A stretch of DNA of 15,352 nt, taken from assembly GCA_910587135.1 (NCBI GenBank), contig CAJULF010000061.1:1-15352 (forward strand), in the 5' to 3' direction. The translations under genes and the position numbers were made by a program. Source of the DNA: an uncultured Oscillospiraceae bacterium (GTDB taxonomy: Bacteria; Bacillota; Clostridia; Oscillospirales; Ruminococcaceae). The notes beneath the pieces were generated by a model. The model was given only the letters and a program-made list of their open reading frames with translations. It made no database searches and was not told the origin of the DNA. Below, one piece after another: positions 6,582-14,159 of this stretch (positions are counted from its first letter, which is position 1; every line of letters begins with the position of its first letter).

Positions 6582-7271
6582 TTAATGCTTGCCGTACCAG
6601 CAGCCCGTAGGGCAATTGCTTGTGGTAGGGGCTGCCGTTCCGCTTGCTAGTCTGTGAAGCCCAAGAGCCGCCGTAGTCACCACATGCACTCCGTCTACCG
6701 TGTCGGAGTTTCCGCCGTTAGCGGGCAGCCTTGTAGGCAGTCCGCTCACCTGTGAGGCTGTATGGGTATGGCTTGCGGCGGCATAGTTGTGGGTATGATT
6801 GCTTGCGGCTTTTCCCGCCAACAGATTATTTACCTCGCTCTCAGTATAGTAGCGGTCGTCGTGTGTATGACTTGAAGTCGCATAGCTGTGAGAGTGATTT
6901 GCCGCCGCCTTTCCCGCAAGAAGAGTATTAACCTCTGTTTCGGTAAAATAGCGGTCATCATGAGTGTGACCCGATGCGGCGTAATTGTGAGAATGATTTG
7001 CCGCCGCAAAATCCGCAGCGTGCTTGCCGTCAACCGTATCGGCGTTGCCGCCGCTTGCGGGAAGCGCCGACGGAAAATCCGTTATTTCCGAAACGGTATG
7101 TTTGTGACCTTTGTCGGCTTTGCCGTCGATAGCGGTTTCCGAGCTGCTCTGTGACTTTTTAAGCTCCTCAATCGCCGCGTCAACGATATCTGCGTTAAAG
7201 TTAAAATCCTCCACATTGTAAAAGTCCGTAATATCGGGCTTTTTTAAATGCAGACCGGTAGTTTCTTTCAT
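6582..7271 (-). CDS. Phage tail fibre protein with HxH repeats
   Basis: A 229-aa fibre. The N-terminal part (1-45) has LKKPDITDFYNVEDFN, a common baseplate-attachment start in Firmicute phage fibres. Residues 92-124 and 125-157 are two copies of a 33-residue unit (NHSH-Y-SHTHDDRY-TE-EVN-LLAGKAA), followed by a half copy at 158-173. The His-x-His pairs resemble the metal-binding repeats of trimeric phage fibres. A second repeat, LPASGGNADTVDG and LPANGGNSDTVDG, occurs at 70-82 and 182-194. It starts inside the end of the XkdU-like gene (ATGA overlap) and is followed 11 nt later by the putative tip gene. It ends at WYGKH and is short, with no obvious receptor-binding head. Confidence 0.85.
   Translation of the reverse strand: MKETTGLHLKKPDITDFYNVEDFNFNADIVDAAIEELKKSQSSSETAIDGKADKGHKHTVSEITDFPSALPASGGNADTVDGKHAADFAAANHSHNYAASGHTHDDRYFTETEVNTLLAGKAAANHSHSYATSSHTHDDRYYTESEVNNLLAGKAASNHTHNYAAASHTHTASQVSGLPTRLPANGGNSDTVDGVHVVTTAALGLHRLASGTAAPTTSNCPTGCWYGKH
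6753..6998 (-). repeat. Tandem 99-bp coding repeats in the tail fibre
   Basis: Two full and one half copies of a 33-codon unit, each with two His-x-His pairs. The bases have diverged at many wobble positions while the protein is conserved. Copy number could change by recombination and alter fibre length. Confidence 0.8.
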
Positions 7272-7807
7272 GTCATTACCTCGTTTCTTAAGTGTTCATG
7301 CGTATATGCGGCAAGACTGCCGTGAGTGCGGTCGGAAAATAAAAGATGCTGATTATATTTTAAGCTTAGTGATATTTCCATGTTTGCGGGAATTTCCCGC
7401 TCCAACAGCTTTCCGACCTCGTCATACTGATTTTTCGCCGTAAGCGCTACCTGAACGGAGAGCAGATATTTTTTGTTATCAAGCTCCGCGGTAAATCCGT
7501 TTCCGCCGCACAATATAGCAAGCTGCCGCTTAAGACCTTTAAAAGTGAACGGCAGCTCCTCATTCAGCTTCGACAGTATTCGGAAACGCCGCACCTCAAT
7601 ATCGTCGGGCGATTTAGGTGTAATGCCCAGCATTTTCTCCCAACGCGAACAGCCGCGCTCAGTCAGCGTTTCTATAAAGTTATCCGCCGCTATATTCTTC
7701 AGTTCCTCGTCCGCCGCACTAAGCTCAACGCTTTCCGCAGCGGCAAGCTGCCGAAACTCGTACACCCCGCGCAGCACCTCGGGAAGATAGGAAATAAGTT
7801 CAGGCAA
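7268..7807 (-). CDS. xkdU: Phage baseplate/tail protein, XkdU-like (DUF2313)
   Basis: A 179-aa protein of the YmfQ/XkdU family, a baseplate component linking the baseplate-J ring to the fibres. Recognisable features are a start around LPEVLRGVYEFRQL, the helix WEKMLGITP (57-65), and RRFRILSKLNEELPFT (73-88). The start is TTG at 7807, inside the end of the XkdT-like gene (8-nt overlap) and preceded by AAGGGGTGATATAA. The 3' end overlaps the fibre gene. No internal anomaly was seen. Confidence 0.85.
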   Translation of the reverse strand: MPELISYLPEVLRGVYEFRQLAAAESVELSAADEELKNIAADNFIETLTERGCSRWEKMLGITPKSPDDIEVRRFRILSKLNEELPFTFKGLKRQLAILCGGNGFTAELDNKKYLLSVQVALTAKNQYDEVGKLLEREIPANMEISLSLKYNQHLLFSDRTHGSLAAYTHEHLRNEVMT

Positions 7808-8825
7808 TTATATCACCCCTTATCGGTATCTCGTCCGCGTTGAGCGTCAGATTGACCGCCGAACCGTTCAGCGCGGTATCCGTAATATCAACTATCCCCG
7901 GGCAGCTAAGCAGGCGAGTTTCAATACGGCTTATCCTTACTATCAGCCTGTCGCTGTCTGCCCACTCTCCTCGAAGCTCCGCAAAATAATCCTCGGCTGC
8001 CTGCTCGATGTAATCCTTGCATGCTGCATAGTCCCAGCCGTCTTCATAAGTGATAGACGCGGTTATGTTCACGCTGACGGGAACCGCTCCCTCCACCGTA
8101 ACGATATGCCCTATCGGAGCTATCCCGATACCGCCGCCGTCACGCGATGGGTCAATGGCATCCTGCACCGATTCGATCAGCTCCGCGGACGGCGCTGTGT
8201 ACTCGCTGCTGATAATCACCAGCTTTACTGTTCCACCGCCGTTCCAGACCGGGTATACTTTAACGCCGCCCACGCCGTCAAGCGAGCATGTTTTTTCCTT
8301 ATAGTCGGTTATATTTCCGCCGAATGCCGAAGTATTAAGCCCCGAAAGATAACGGCTTCGGAACGCTTCCGTAGCCTCTTCGTCCTCTCCGGGGATAAGC
8401 AGCGCTGTCAGCTCCGCGGTTTCCAGTCCATCAACATAGTCTATCGGGAGCATTCGCCCGAAATGACGGTTGCCCTCCGTCCCCTCCGTTTCACAGGTGA
8501 CTGTGTTCTCCGCGGAAACAAAATAATTAATCCCGTCTATTGAAAATCTTGTTCCTGCGGGAACGGCTGTGTTGAATCTTGCTGCCGCCACAGCGCAGGT
8601 AGCGGGTCTGGGGGACAGTCCCCTCTCCGCGGCTCTTTTAATGAGATATTCCCTGCCAGCCGTATCGGCAAAGCATTCGTTCAGGAACTGCTCAAGCTGT
8701 ATGTAAAGCTGCGCCAACTCCGCCGCGCAGGGGGCAAGCGCGTCATAGATTATGCTTCCCTCGCGCTTATCCACATCGGCAGCGACCCTGTCCAGCATTC
8801 TCTCTAAAATTTCCTCATATGTCAA
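7800..8825 (-). CDS. xkdT: Baseplate J-like protein, XkdT-like (TTG start)
   Basis: A 341-aa baseplate wedge protein (gpJ family) that helps form the baseplate of contractile tails. The N-terminal helix region has DKREGSIIYDALAPCAAELAQLY (19-41), diagnostic of the XkdT group. RSRYLSGLNTSAFGGNITDY (155-174) and GGVKVYPVWNGGGTVKL follow, then a C-terminal domain with ISRIETRLLSCPGI. The start is TTG at 8825, seven nt after GGAGG; no in-frame ATG occurs before residue 10. It overlaps the XkdS-like stop by 4 nt (TTGA). It is strong evidence for a myovirus-type rather than siphovirus tail. Confidence 0.92.
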   Translation of the reverse strand: MTYEEILERMLDRVAADVDKREGSIIYDALAPCAAELAQLYIQLEQFLNECFADTAGREYLIKRAAERGLSPRPATCAVAAARFNTAVPAGTRFSIDGINYFVSAENTVTCETEGTEGNRHFGRMLPIDYVDGLETAELTALLIPGEDEEATEAFRSRYLSGLNTSAFGGNITDYKEKTCSLDGVGGVKVYPVWNGGGTVKLVIISSEYTAPSAELIESVQDAIDPSRDGGGIGIAPIGHIVTVEGAVPVSVNITASITYEDGWDYAACKDYIEQAAEDYFAELRGEWADSDRLIVRISRIETRLLSCPGIVDITDTALNGSAVNLTLNADEIPIRGDIIA

Positions 8826-9220
8826 GTTCTCACCTCCACACTTTGTTCAAGCTCTCCGAAAACAGTGTTCACAGTAAACGAAACGGAAAGCACACCCTTT
8901 TCGGGCGCAGCGAATTCAAACCCGTCCGCCGAGCGTATCCTCTCGTCCTGCATCAGCGCCTCTGTGATAAGCCTTTTTGCCTCGCATTTCGCAAGCGCCG
9001 TATCCTCGCCGAATATATCGGACAGCTCGTGCCCGTAATTCCACGAAAAAATCATATGCCGGAAGCGCGGAGTGCTAAGAATAAGAAAAATCGCCTGCTT
9101 CATTGCGGCGATCCCATCAATATATCCTCCACAGCGCCCTTTGTCAAAGTCCACGAAATAGGTTCTCGTCGGTTGTTCGGCGAGCTGTGTAAATTTGTAT
9201 TCCGCCGTTTGCGGTATCAT
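8822..9220 (-). CDS. xkdS: Baseplate protein, XkdS-like (DUF2634)
   Basis: A 132-aa protein with the family signature FVDFDKGRCGGYIDGIAAMKQ, then AIFLILSTPRFRHMIFSWNYGHEL (22-66). This gp25/GpW-like component sits in the baseplate between tube and wedge. The start overlaps the XkdR-like gene (ATGA), and the end overlaps the XkdT-like gene. Confidence 0.9.
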   Translation of the reverse strand: MIPQTAEYKFTQLAEQPTRTYFVDFDKGRCGGYIDGIAAMKQAIFLILSTPRFRHMIFSWNYGHELSDIFGEDTALAKCEAKRLITEALMQDERIRSADGFEFAAPEKGVLSVSFTVNTVFGELEQSVEVRT

Positions 9221-9549
9221 TCAACCACCCCCAGAACAAGGAAACGCTGCCCGCCGTGTTCCCTCATCAGCGCCAGCTTATCGCCCGCTTTCAGACCGTA
9301 ATATGTTTCGTCATCTTCTTCGGTGAACACCTCTTCTCCCGTATACGCGCACTTGTGCTTATGTCTGTGAGAATCGTACTCCCCTTTCTTCAGGGATCTC
9401 ATAATTATAAGCGCCTCGCCTCCCACAAAAAAGCGGTTATCAATCTGTACCGAAACAGGATCGGAGCTGACAACCGTGCCGAATATAAACGTGCAGGGCG
9501 GAGTTGTTTCCGCCGCGCTCTGCGCTATACGCTTTATTGTATGAATCAT
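9217..9549 (-). CDS. xkdR: Phage protein, XkdR-like (DUF2577)
   Basis: A 110-aa protein with an OB-like beta-rich layout: GTVVSSDPVSVQIDNRF (24-40), GGEALIIM, a charged His/Lys-rich loop (YDSHRHKHKC), and YGLKAGDKLALMREHGGQRFLVLG (84-107). It belongs to the DUF2577 group, encoded between hub and wedge proteins in PBSX-type tails. The ATG follows GGGGGTGATTAT. Its length is normal for the family. Confidence 0.87.
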   Translation of the reverse strand: MIHTIKRIAQSAAETTPPCTFIFGTVVSSDPVSVQIDNRFFVGGEALIIMRSLKKGEYDSHRHKHKCAYTGEEVFTEEDDETYYGLKAGDKLALMREHGGQRFLVLGVVE

Positions 9550-9561
9550 ATAATCACCCCC

Positions 9562-10506
9562 TCATACCGCCTTTAATTTCAATTTCATAGTATTATCGGA
9601 CAAATCATGCTCCGATTCCTCAATCAGACAAAATTGGTTTATCCCCAGCGCCTTTATCCTGACAAATATCATCTTTCCCGCGCGGGCGCGCAGATCGGAT
9701 ACAGCGTCAACAGAAAAGGTCTTTTCGGGTCGGTTATAAAGCTCAAGCAGCATTGAGCCGCGCTCCTCTATCTGCGCCGCGTTCATGCTTTCGTCAACGT
9801 TCTCGTAATACTGAAGCAGTCCCCAGCGCTCTATGTTGCCGCTGTCCTTAAAAAGATAAAGATCGCGCTTTCCCGTCTGTGAGTTGTCGCGAAGCAGTCT
9901 TACCTGATTATAGGTGTCACCGTCAATGCTGCTTTCAAAGCTGTAATCCGTCGCAAGGCTTCCGTCGCCGAGCATAAAGCCAAGCTTACCGTCGGAAACC
10001 TCAGACACGCTTATTTTGCCGAAATCGTCCCACAGATAAAACATTCTGTTGGTGTTTATAAGCGTATAATCAAGCGCCTTAAGCATAATATCAAAAAGCT
10101 CCTGACCGTCCTCCACCATTGACGGTATCACATAACCCGTATCGGGAATATCTCCTGTTTTAAGTCCGAAATCGCCGCATATCTCCTTTATTACCCGCGC
10201 CGCCGTGACGTTTGTAAAAACGTATGTGTTTTTGTTCTTGAGGTAACGCAGCTGGTCATATGCAGTTATATCTACAATGCCGTCCGAGCCCGTTTTAATT
10301 TTAAACACATAGCCGTAAAAAATACCTTTTGTGCCCCGCATAACACGGATTATTCCCCCGTGCTGCCACTTCACGGCAGAGGGCAGGGCGGAAAACGTAA
10401 AGCTCCCCGCAGTTCCGCGCCGCGCGGTCTTCCATTTGGGTGCGGTCAGCAGAGTCGTAACATCATACACAGCACCGTTGTCGGGATTCTGATACAATAC
10501 CTGCAT
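9562..10506 (-). CDS. xkdQ: Baseplate hub protein, XkdQ-like
   Basis: A 314-aa protein of the XkdQ/YqbQ (gpD/gp27-like) type that forms the hub at the base of the tail tube. Typical segments are PKWKTARRGTAGSFTFSAL (24-42), FYGYVFKIKTGSDGIVDITAYDQLRYLKN (62-90), and the AARVIKEICGDFGL helix. SFESSIDGDTYNQVRL lies further on (about 189-204). The ATG shares a base with the stop of the LysM gene (TAATG). No signal peptide or enzymatic motif is present. Confidence 0.88.
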   Translation of the reverse strand: MQVLYQNPDNGAVYDVTTLLTAPKWKTARRGTAGSFTFSALPSAVKWQHGGIIRVMRGTKGIFYGYVFKIKTGSDGIVDITAYDQLRYLKNKNTYVFTNVTAARVIKEICGDFGLKTGDIPDTGYVIPSMVEDGQELFDIMLKALDYTLINTNRMFYLWDDFGKISVSEVSDGKLGFMLGDGSLATDYSFESSIDGDTYNQVRLLRDNSQTGKRDLYLFKDSGNIERWGLLQYYENVDESMNAAQIEERGSMLLELYNRPEKTFSVDAVSDLRARAGKMIFVRIKALGINQFCLIEESEHDLSDNTMKLKLKAV

Positions 10507-11237
10507 TACAGTTCCTCCTTTGGCGGAAGATTGAGTATCTCTCCGACATATATCGTATATTTCGGATTTCCCGTTCCGCTGTTGTGCCTGTCAATAACGG
10601 TCTTGTTCGCCGAATAAAGCTTATCATAAAGCGAACCGTCGCCGTAGCTTGCCTTGCATATAGCCCACAGGCAATCCCCTGCCTTTACGGTATAGCTCAC
10701 CGCCTTGTCTTCAGGCGCTCCCGCGGGAGTGCCGCTCCGCTCCGCCGCGCCTGCCGCGGCGACGTTTTCCTTGATGGTAACACGCCTTGGTGAATAATCC
10801 ACCCACTCCTTCAAAGTCAGCGTATATTCAAGCGAACCGACCTCGCCGTAGCTCTCGGAATATTCAAAGCTCTCCACCGACATACGGGTATTTACATCAA
10901 TATCCGCGCCGAGAAGTATGAACCTCAGCGGTTCTTTGCTTTCCATACACTCCCGCAGTTTACGGACATAATACATAGGCTCTCTGAGCCGTGAGCGCGG
11001 CAGCTTCACCGACGGTATCTTCTGAGCGGGAAAAAAGCTTCCGAATGAAATCTGCCGCAGCTTTGCTCCGTTCAGCAGATTAACCGCTCCAAGCCCCAAC
11101 ACCTTTTTTTCGGAGGAATCAAAGCTCTGCTTGACGGATATCCTTTCAGGCAGCACGGGAAGCTCCATTGCCGTTCCCGCTAACATAAGAATTATTCTGT
11201 ATCCATCCGATTTATTTAAATTTTCCAAATCAGCCAT
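10506..11237 (-). CDS. xkdP: LysM-containing tail protein, XkdP-like
   Basis: A 243-aa protein. The N-terminal part (about 10-150) is the XkdP tail domain, with LPVLPERISVKQSF near 27-40 and LEYTLTLKEWVDY at 136-148. A Pro/Ala-rich linker (158-178) leads to a C-terminal LysM domain (about 181-237, from YTVKAGDCLWAICKASYGD to YVGEILNLP). LysM binds peptidoglycan N-acetylglucosamine and should help the tail tip engage the wall. The start is set at MADLENL, just after GGAGGGAGTGT; this overlaps the tape-measure gene by 8 nt. A start 12 codons further upstream is less well supported. Confidence 0.9.
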   Translation of the reverse strand: MADLENLNKSDGYRIILMLAGTAMELPVLPERISVKQSFDSSEKKVLGLGAVNLLNGAKLRQISFGSFFPAQKIPSVKLPRSRLREPMYYVRKLRECMESKEPLRFILLGADIDVNTRMSVESFEYSESYGEVGSLEYTLTLKEWVDYSPRRVTIKENVAAAGAAERSGTPAGAPEDKAVSYTVKAGDCLWAICKASYGDGSLYDKLYSANKTVIDRHNSGTGNPKYTIYVGEILNLPPKEEL

Positions 11238-13317
11238 ACACTCCCTCCGCGCTTGCCGCAAACTCGCTTTCAAGCCTGTATTCTATCTCGTTGACCACGC
11301 TGTTTACATCGACACGTTCGTTTATTGTGTTACCCGTAACCTGAACCGTAGGCGTAAGCGTTACAAAATTCTGCACATAACGCGCTTCCGCAACGTCACG
11401 CATTAGCTTCAGATCCTCGTCGGCAATATTTATATCGTTGTCAACCTCGGTATGTATCGGATCATCTTCCGTGCCAAGCGGCGATTTGTCGTTAAACAGG
11501 CTGTCATAATCAAAGCCATCAGCGCCCGGCACTTCTTCGCCGTTGCTGTTAAACAGATTTTCTCCCAGCCAGTAGCCTGCTTCAAACGCTTCATCATAGT
11601 CGGTATAATCCACACCGAAAACACTTTTTATCGACAGCGCGTCCTCATCGAGTTTCTGTACTATTTCAACACCGGTTCCGAAATTTTCCTCCTTAAATTT
11701 ATTTACTTCCTCGCGGAAGCCTGCTATACCGCTGCTCCAGTCCTGCCCGAAAAGATTGCCTATCGCTCCGGCAACGCCCTCTATAATTCCGAGAATGCTG
11801 TCAAAAAGGTCTATAAAAAGCCGCGCTATCGCGCCTATCGGATCGTTAAAAAGGTTTCCTATGAAATTTGCGAAATCCGCAAAAATATTCCAAACAAAAA
11901 CGACTGCTGTCGCGATAATATCCCAAAGCATATAAATTATATTGCCGAGAAACGCGAAAACCGTCATGAACGCTCCCATAAGCATACCCGAAAAACTGAG
12001 TGACAGACCGTAGGCTTCGTTCACATGGTCGGTGTAAAGCGCAATTGCTCCCGCGGCGACAGCAAATCCCACTGCGATGCCCATTAACGGGCATCCGTAC
12101 AAAGTAAAATTATATTCGCTTTGAGTCCTTATCAGCTTTTTCTGCTTATTTATCATTTGTTGAGTTAACAGCAGTGCGATTTCTGTCGCGATTTTATAAA
12201 AACCGAGCGCTCCCGCGACAGTAAGCAGCGCCGCGCCCACCAGATCCCAGTTGTCCGTAATTACCTGCAAGACGCCCGTGCCCCACTCAATCAAATCAAA
12301 CGCCATACCCAGCAGGAAAACTATCGTGCTTATAACATTCTGAACTCCGCTGCTCATAAGGAATCGGTAAACCGAATCCGCCAGCTTCATGAATTTGGGC
12401 GTTATCTTCGCTCCCATCTTTTCACCGATATCTCTCAGGGCATTGCCTATGGCGGTTATCATTCCCACGGGAGTATTCCTCATGCTTTCTGCCAGACCGT
12501 CCCACGAACTGCTGATCACCTCGTCAAGAACAAGCGCCTTTTCCATTTCGCTTCCGTTTTCTATTATTTCCTTTTGTGCCGCGGAGAGCACAAAGTCGCT
12601 TTCCTCCAGACCGCCGAAGCTGCCGCTCATCGCCTGCCCAAGCTGTGCCGCGTACTCTGCCATTGCCGCCGAATCGACCGCCCCGCCCCCGCTCATACCG
12701 GCTGCATAGTCGGAAAGCGTATCCATCATCGACATGACAGCCGCTTGGTCGGAAACATATGCCGAAAGTTTCGCCGCGCCCGCTATCATAGCTTCGTCGC
12801 CGTACATTGTCGCGCCGCTTATCGCGGAGGCTTTCTGCCTTATCGCGTCAAACGCCTCCGCGCTTTGTCCGTTATTATTCAGCGCCGTTGTCAGGTTCAG
12901 TTCAACGGTCATCTGAGCGTTATTCAGCCTGAAAACCTCGTTTACAAAAGACGAAACATTCTGCACAGACAAAAATGACATCGCTCTTTTAATAGCGCCG
13001 CCAACCTTTTCCCAAGATTCCTTGAGTTCATTCGCATGCTTCTCCATTTCTTCAAGCTCTTTTTCCGCGTCCTTGCCGTCTTCGTTGTCTTCACCGTCTT
13101 CGCCGCCGTACACGCTTTGCGCCCTGCCCGCGCTGCTGAAGCTTTCTCCGGCTTCACGAAGCATCATACCACTGAAAGCCAATCGGCTCGATATCAACCT
13201 CTCTCCATCGGCGCTCACTCTCTCCAAGCGTTCCGCAAACATATCCGCCGCCTGAAACGCGCGGCTGAACCGATTTGCCGCATTTTCCAGCTCTATTGAC
13301 TGTGATACGGTCGCCAT
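11230..13317 (-). CDS. Phage tail tape measure protein
   Basis: A 695-aa protein that sets tail length and passes with the DNA through the tube. The N-terminus is helical and coiled-coil-like, with an acidic patch (72-90, rich in E and D). Hydrophobic segments follow at about 326-342, 360-384, 411-428 and 444-480. The block DPIGAIARLFIDLFDSILGI (492-511) then FGQDWSSGIAGFREEV is typical of PBSX-type tape measures. By the rough rule of 0.15 nm per residue the tail would be about 100 nm. The ATG follows GAAAGGGGG. It occupies the XkdO position but is shorter than Bacillus XkdO. It lies just downstream of an intrinsic terminator, so its transcription needs read-through. Confidence 0.88.
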   Translation of the reverse strand: MATVSQSIELENAANRFSRAFQAADMFAERLERVSADGERLISSRLAFSGMMLREAGESFSSAGRAQSVYGGEDGEDNEDGKDAEKELEEMEKHANELKESWEKVGGAIKRAMSFLSVQNVSSFVNEVFRLNNAQMTVELNLTTALNNNGQSAEAFDAIRQKASAISGATMYGDEAMIAGAAKLSAYVSDQAAVMSMMDTLSDYAAGMSGGGAVDSAAMAEYAAQLGQAMSGSFGGLEESDFVLSAAQKEIIENGSEMEKALVLDEVISSSWDGLAESMRNTPVGMITAIGNALRDIGEKMGAKITPKFMKLADSVYRFLMSSGVQNVISTIVFLLGMAFDLIEWGTGVLQVITDNWDLVGAALLTVAGALGFYKIATEIALLLTQQMINKQKKLIRTQSEYNFTLYGCPLMGIAVGFAVAAGAIALYTDHVNEAYGLSLSFSGMLMGAFMTVFAFLGNIIYMLWDIIATAVVFVWNIFADFANFIGNLFNDPIGAIARLFIDLFDSILGIIEGVAGAIGNLFGQDWSSGIAGFREEVNKFKEENFGTGVEIVQKLDEDALSIKSVFGVDYTDYDEAFEAGYWLGENLFNSNGEEVPGADGFDYDSLFNDKSPLGTEDDPIHTEVDNDINIADEDLKLMRDVAEARYVQNFVTLTPTVQVTGNTINERVDVNSVVNEIEYRLESEFAASAEGVYG

Positions 13318-13336
13318 ATAATTCCCCCTTTCTTTA

Positions 13337-13368
13337 TAAAAACAGCACCCCGATTTCCGCGGGGTGCT
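13337..13368 (-). terminator. Intrinsic terminator after the inserted membrane-protein gene
   Basis: A perfect 9-bp stem (13344-13352 with 13360-13368) has a 7-nt loop, followed on the - strand by GTTTTTATAAAG. It lies 27 nt after the stop of the inserted gene and 19 nt before the tape-measure start, with no room for another full promoter between. It should end the short transcript of the inserted gene and would also be polar on all downstream tail genes unless bypassed. Confidence 0.82.
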
Positions 13369-13395
13369 TATAAACTATAATCTGTCATGAAAAGG

Positions 13396-14070
13396 CTAAA
13401 AAACATCAAATTCAATAACTACACGAGCGCGCTCCGGCTCCACATATCCTCTGTTATAATCTCGTATGCATTCAAGGGCTTCTGTTGTTTTTGCAAATTT
13501 TTTATTAAAATTCCTTTTGAGATAATAATCGTGCAGCATATGATATACCTTTTTTCTGCCCCCTGTAAGAATGAGTACAAGATTAAAATAACTTATTCTG
13601 TTACCAAAAGTAGTCGTAGCAGATTGAATTCCCCTCCTGTCGCTATAAAATCGCGTGTAGGCATATCTTCTTTTGCCTTTATTCACCTTGTAGTCAACAA
13701 GCTCCGAATACAGGAAAATAAGCGGAACAAAAGTGAAACGGGTCTTAAACATCATGTGTTTATCATCAAGCCATATAAAGCCCATTTTTCTCGTGCGGCG
13801 GAATTTCATCTTGTACATTATGACTTTCCTCTTATGCTTTCTGGCTTCCTTTTTTGCCCTTAACTCATCCGCATAGTTCTCTTTGATATATCTATTATGC
13901 TTTACCGCGTAAAAAACGCAAAAAAACATCAAAATCAACATCCCCACCGTGGCGGGTATCGCGTTTAGTGTAAGCTCCCCTTTTGCCGCTGTAACGACAA
14001 ATGCTATAACAAAAGGCAATGAAACACAGCCAAATACAATGGAACGATTGCGGTAGGTGTTTCGTTTCAT
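13396..14070 (-). CDS. Moron-type membrane protein of unknown function, inserted in the tail operon
   Basis: A 224-aa protein with two membrane helices (about 11-29 and 37-56), separated by a short loop. The flanking charges place both ends in the cytoplasm. The rest (57-224) is very basic: a Lys/Arg-rich linker (67-96), then a beta-rich stretch (MGFIWLDDKHMMFKTRFTF, YSELVDYKVN) reminiscent of bacterial PH-like domains, ending acidic with VVIEFDVF. The start MKRNTYRNRS is chosen because GGAGG lies 7 nt upstream; an ATG 63 nt earlier falls within the promoter. The gene is visibly AT-richer than its neighbours. It has its own promoter and terminator, so it is likely expressed in the lysogen. 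Lysogenic conversion or superinfection exclusion is a guess; no named family was recognised. Confidence 0.75.
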   Translation of the reverse strand: MKRNTYRNRSIVFGCVSLPFVIAFVVTAAKGELTLNAIPATVGMLILMFFCVFYAVKHNRYIKENYADELRAKKEARKHKRKVIMYKMKFRRTRKMGFIWLDDKHMMFKTRFTFVPLIFLYSELVDYKVNKGKRRYAYTRFYSDRRGIQSATTTFGNRISYFNLVLILTGGRKKVYHMLHDYYLKRNFNKKFAKTTEALECIRDYNRGYVEPERARVVIEFDVF

Positions 14071-14101
14071 GTCAGACCTCCAAAGTATTGAAATCAAATA
14101 C

Positions 14102-14130
14102 AGTATAACACAATTTCTTTGGAAAGTCAA
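14102..14130 (-). promoter_or_regulatory. SigA-type promoter of the inserted gene
   Basis: Read on the - strand, TTGACT (14130-14125), a 17-bp spacer and TATACT (14107-14102) make a near-perfect vegetative promoter. The start point should fall near 14095, giving a leader of about 25 nt with GGAGG before ATG 14070. It lies just after the end of the frameshifted chaperone reading frame (stop at 14162-14160). Confidence 0.88.
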
Positions 14131-14159
14131 CATATTACCCTAATGAAGTTTTTGCTTCG

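Noticed and set aside
6753..6998. Regular repeats that could suggest a CRISPR array
   Set aside because: The repeats are in-frame coding units of a fibre, with no unique spacers between short identical repeats.
13387..13863. A + strand open frame of 158 codons over the inserted membrane-protein gene
   Set aside because: The - strand gene has a near-consensus promoter, GGAGG, membrane helices and a terminator; the + frame has none of these.
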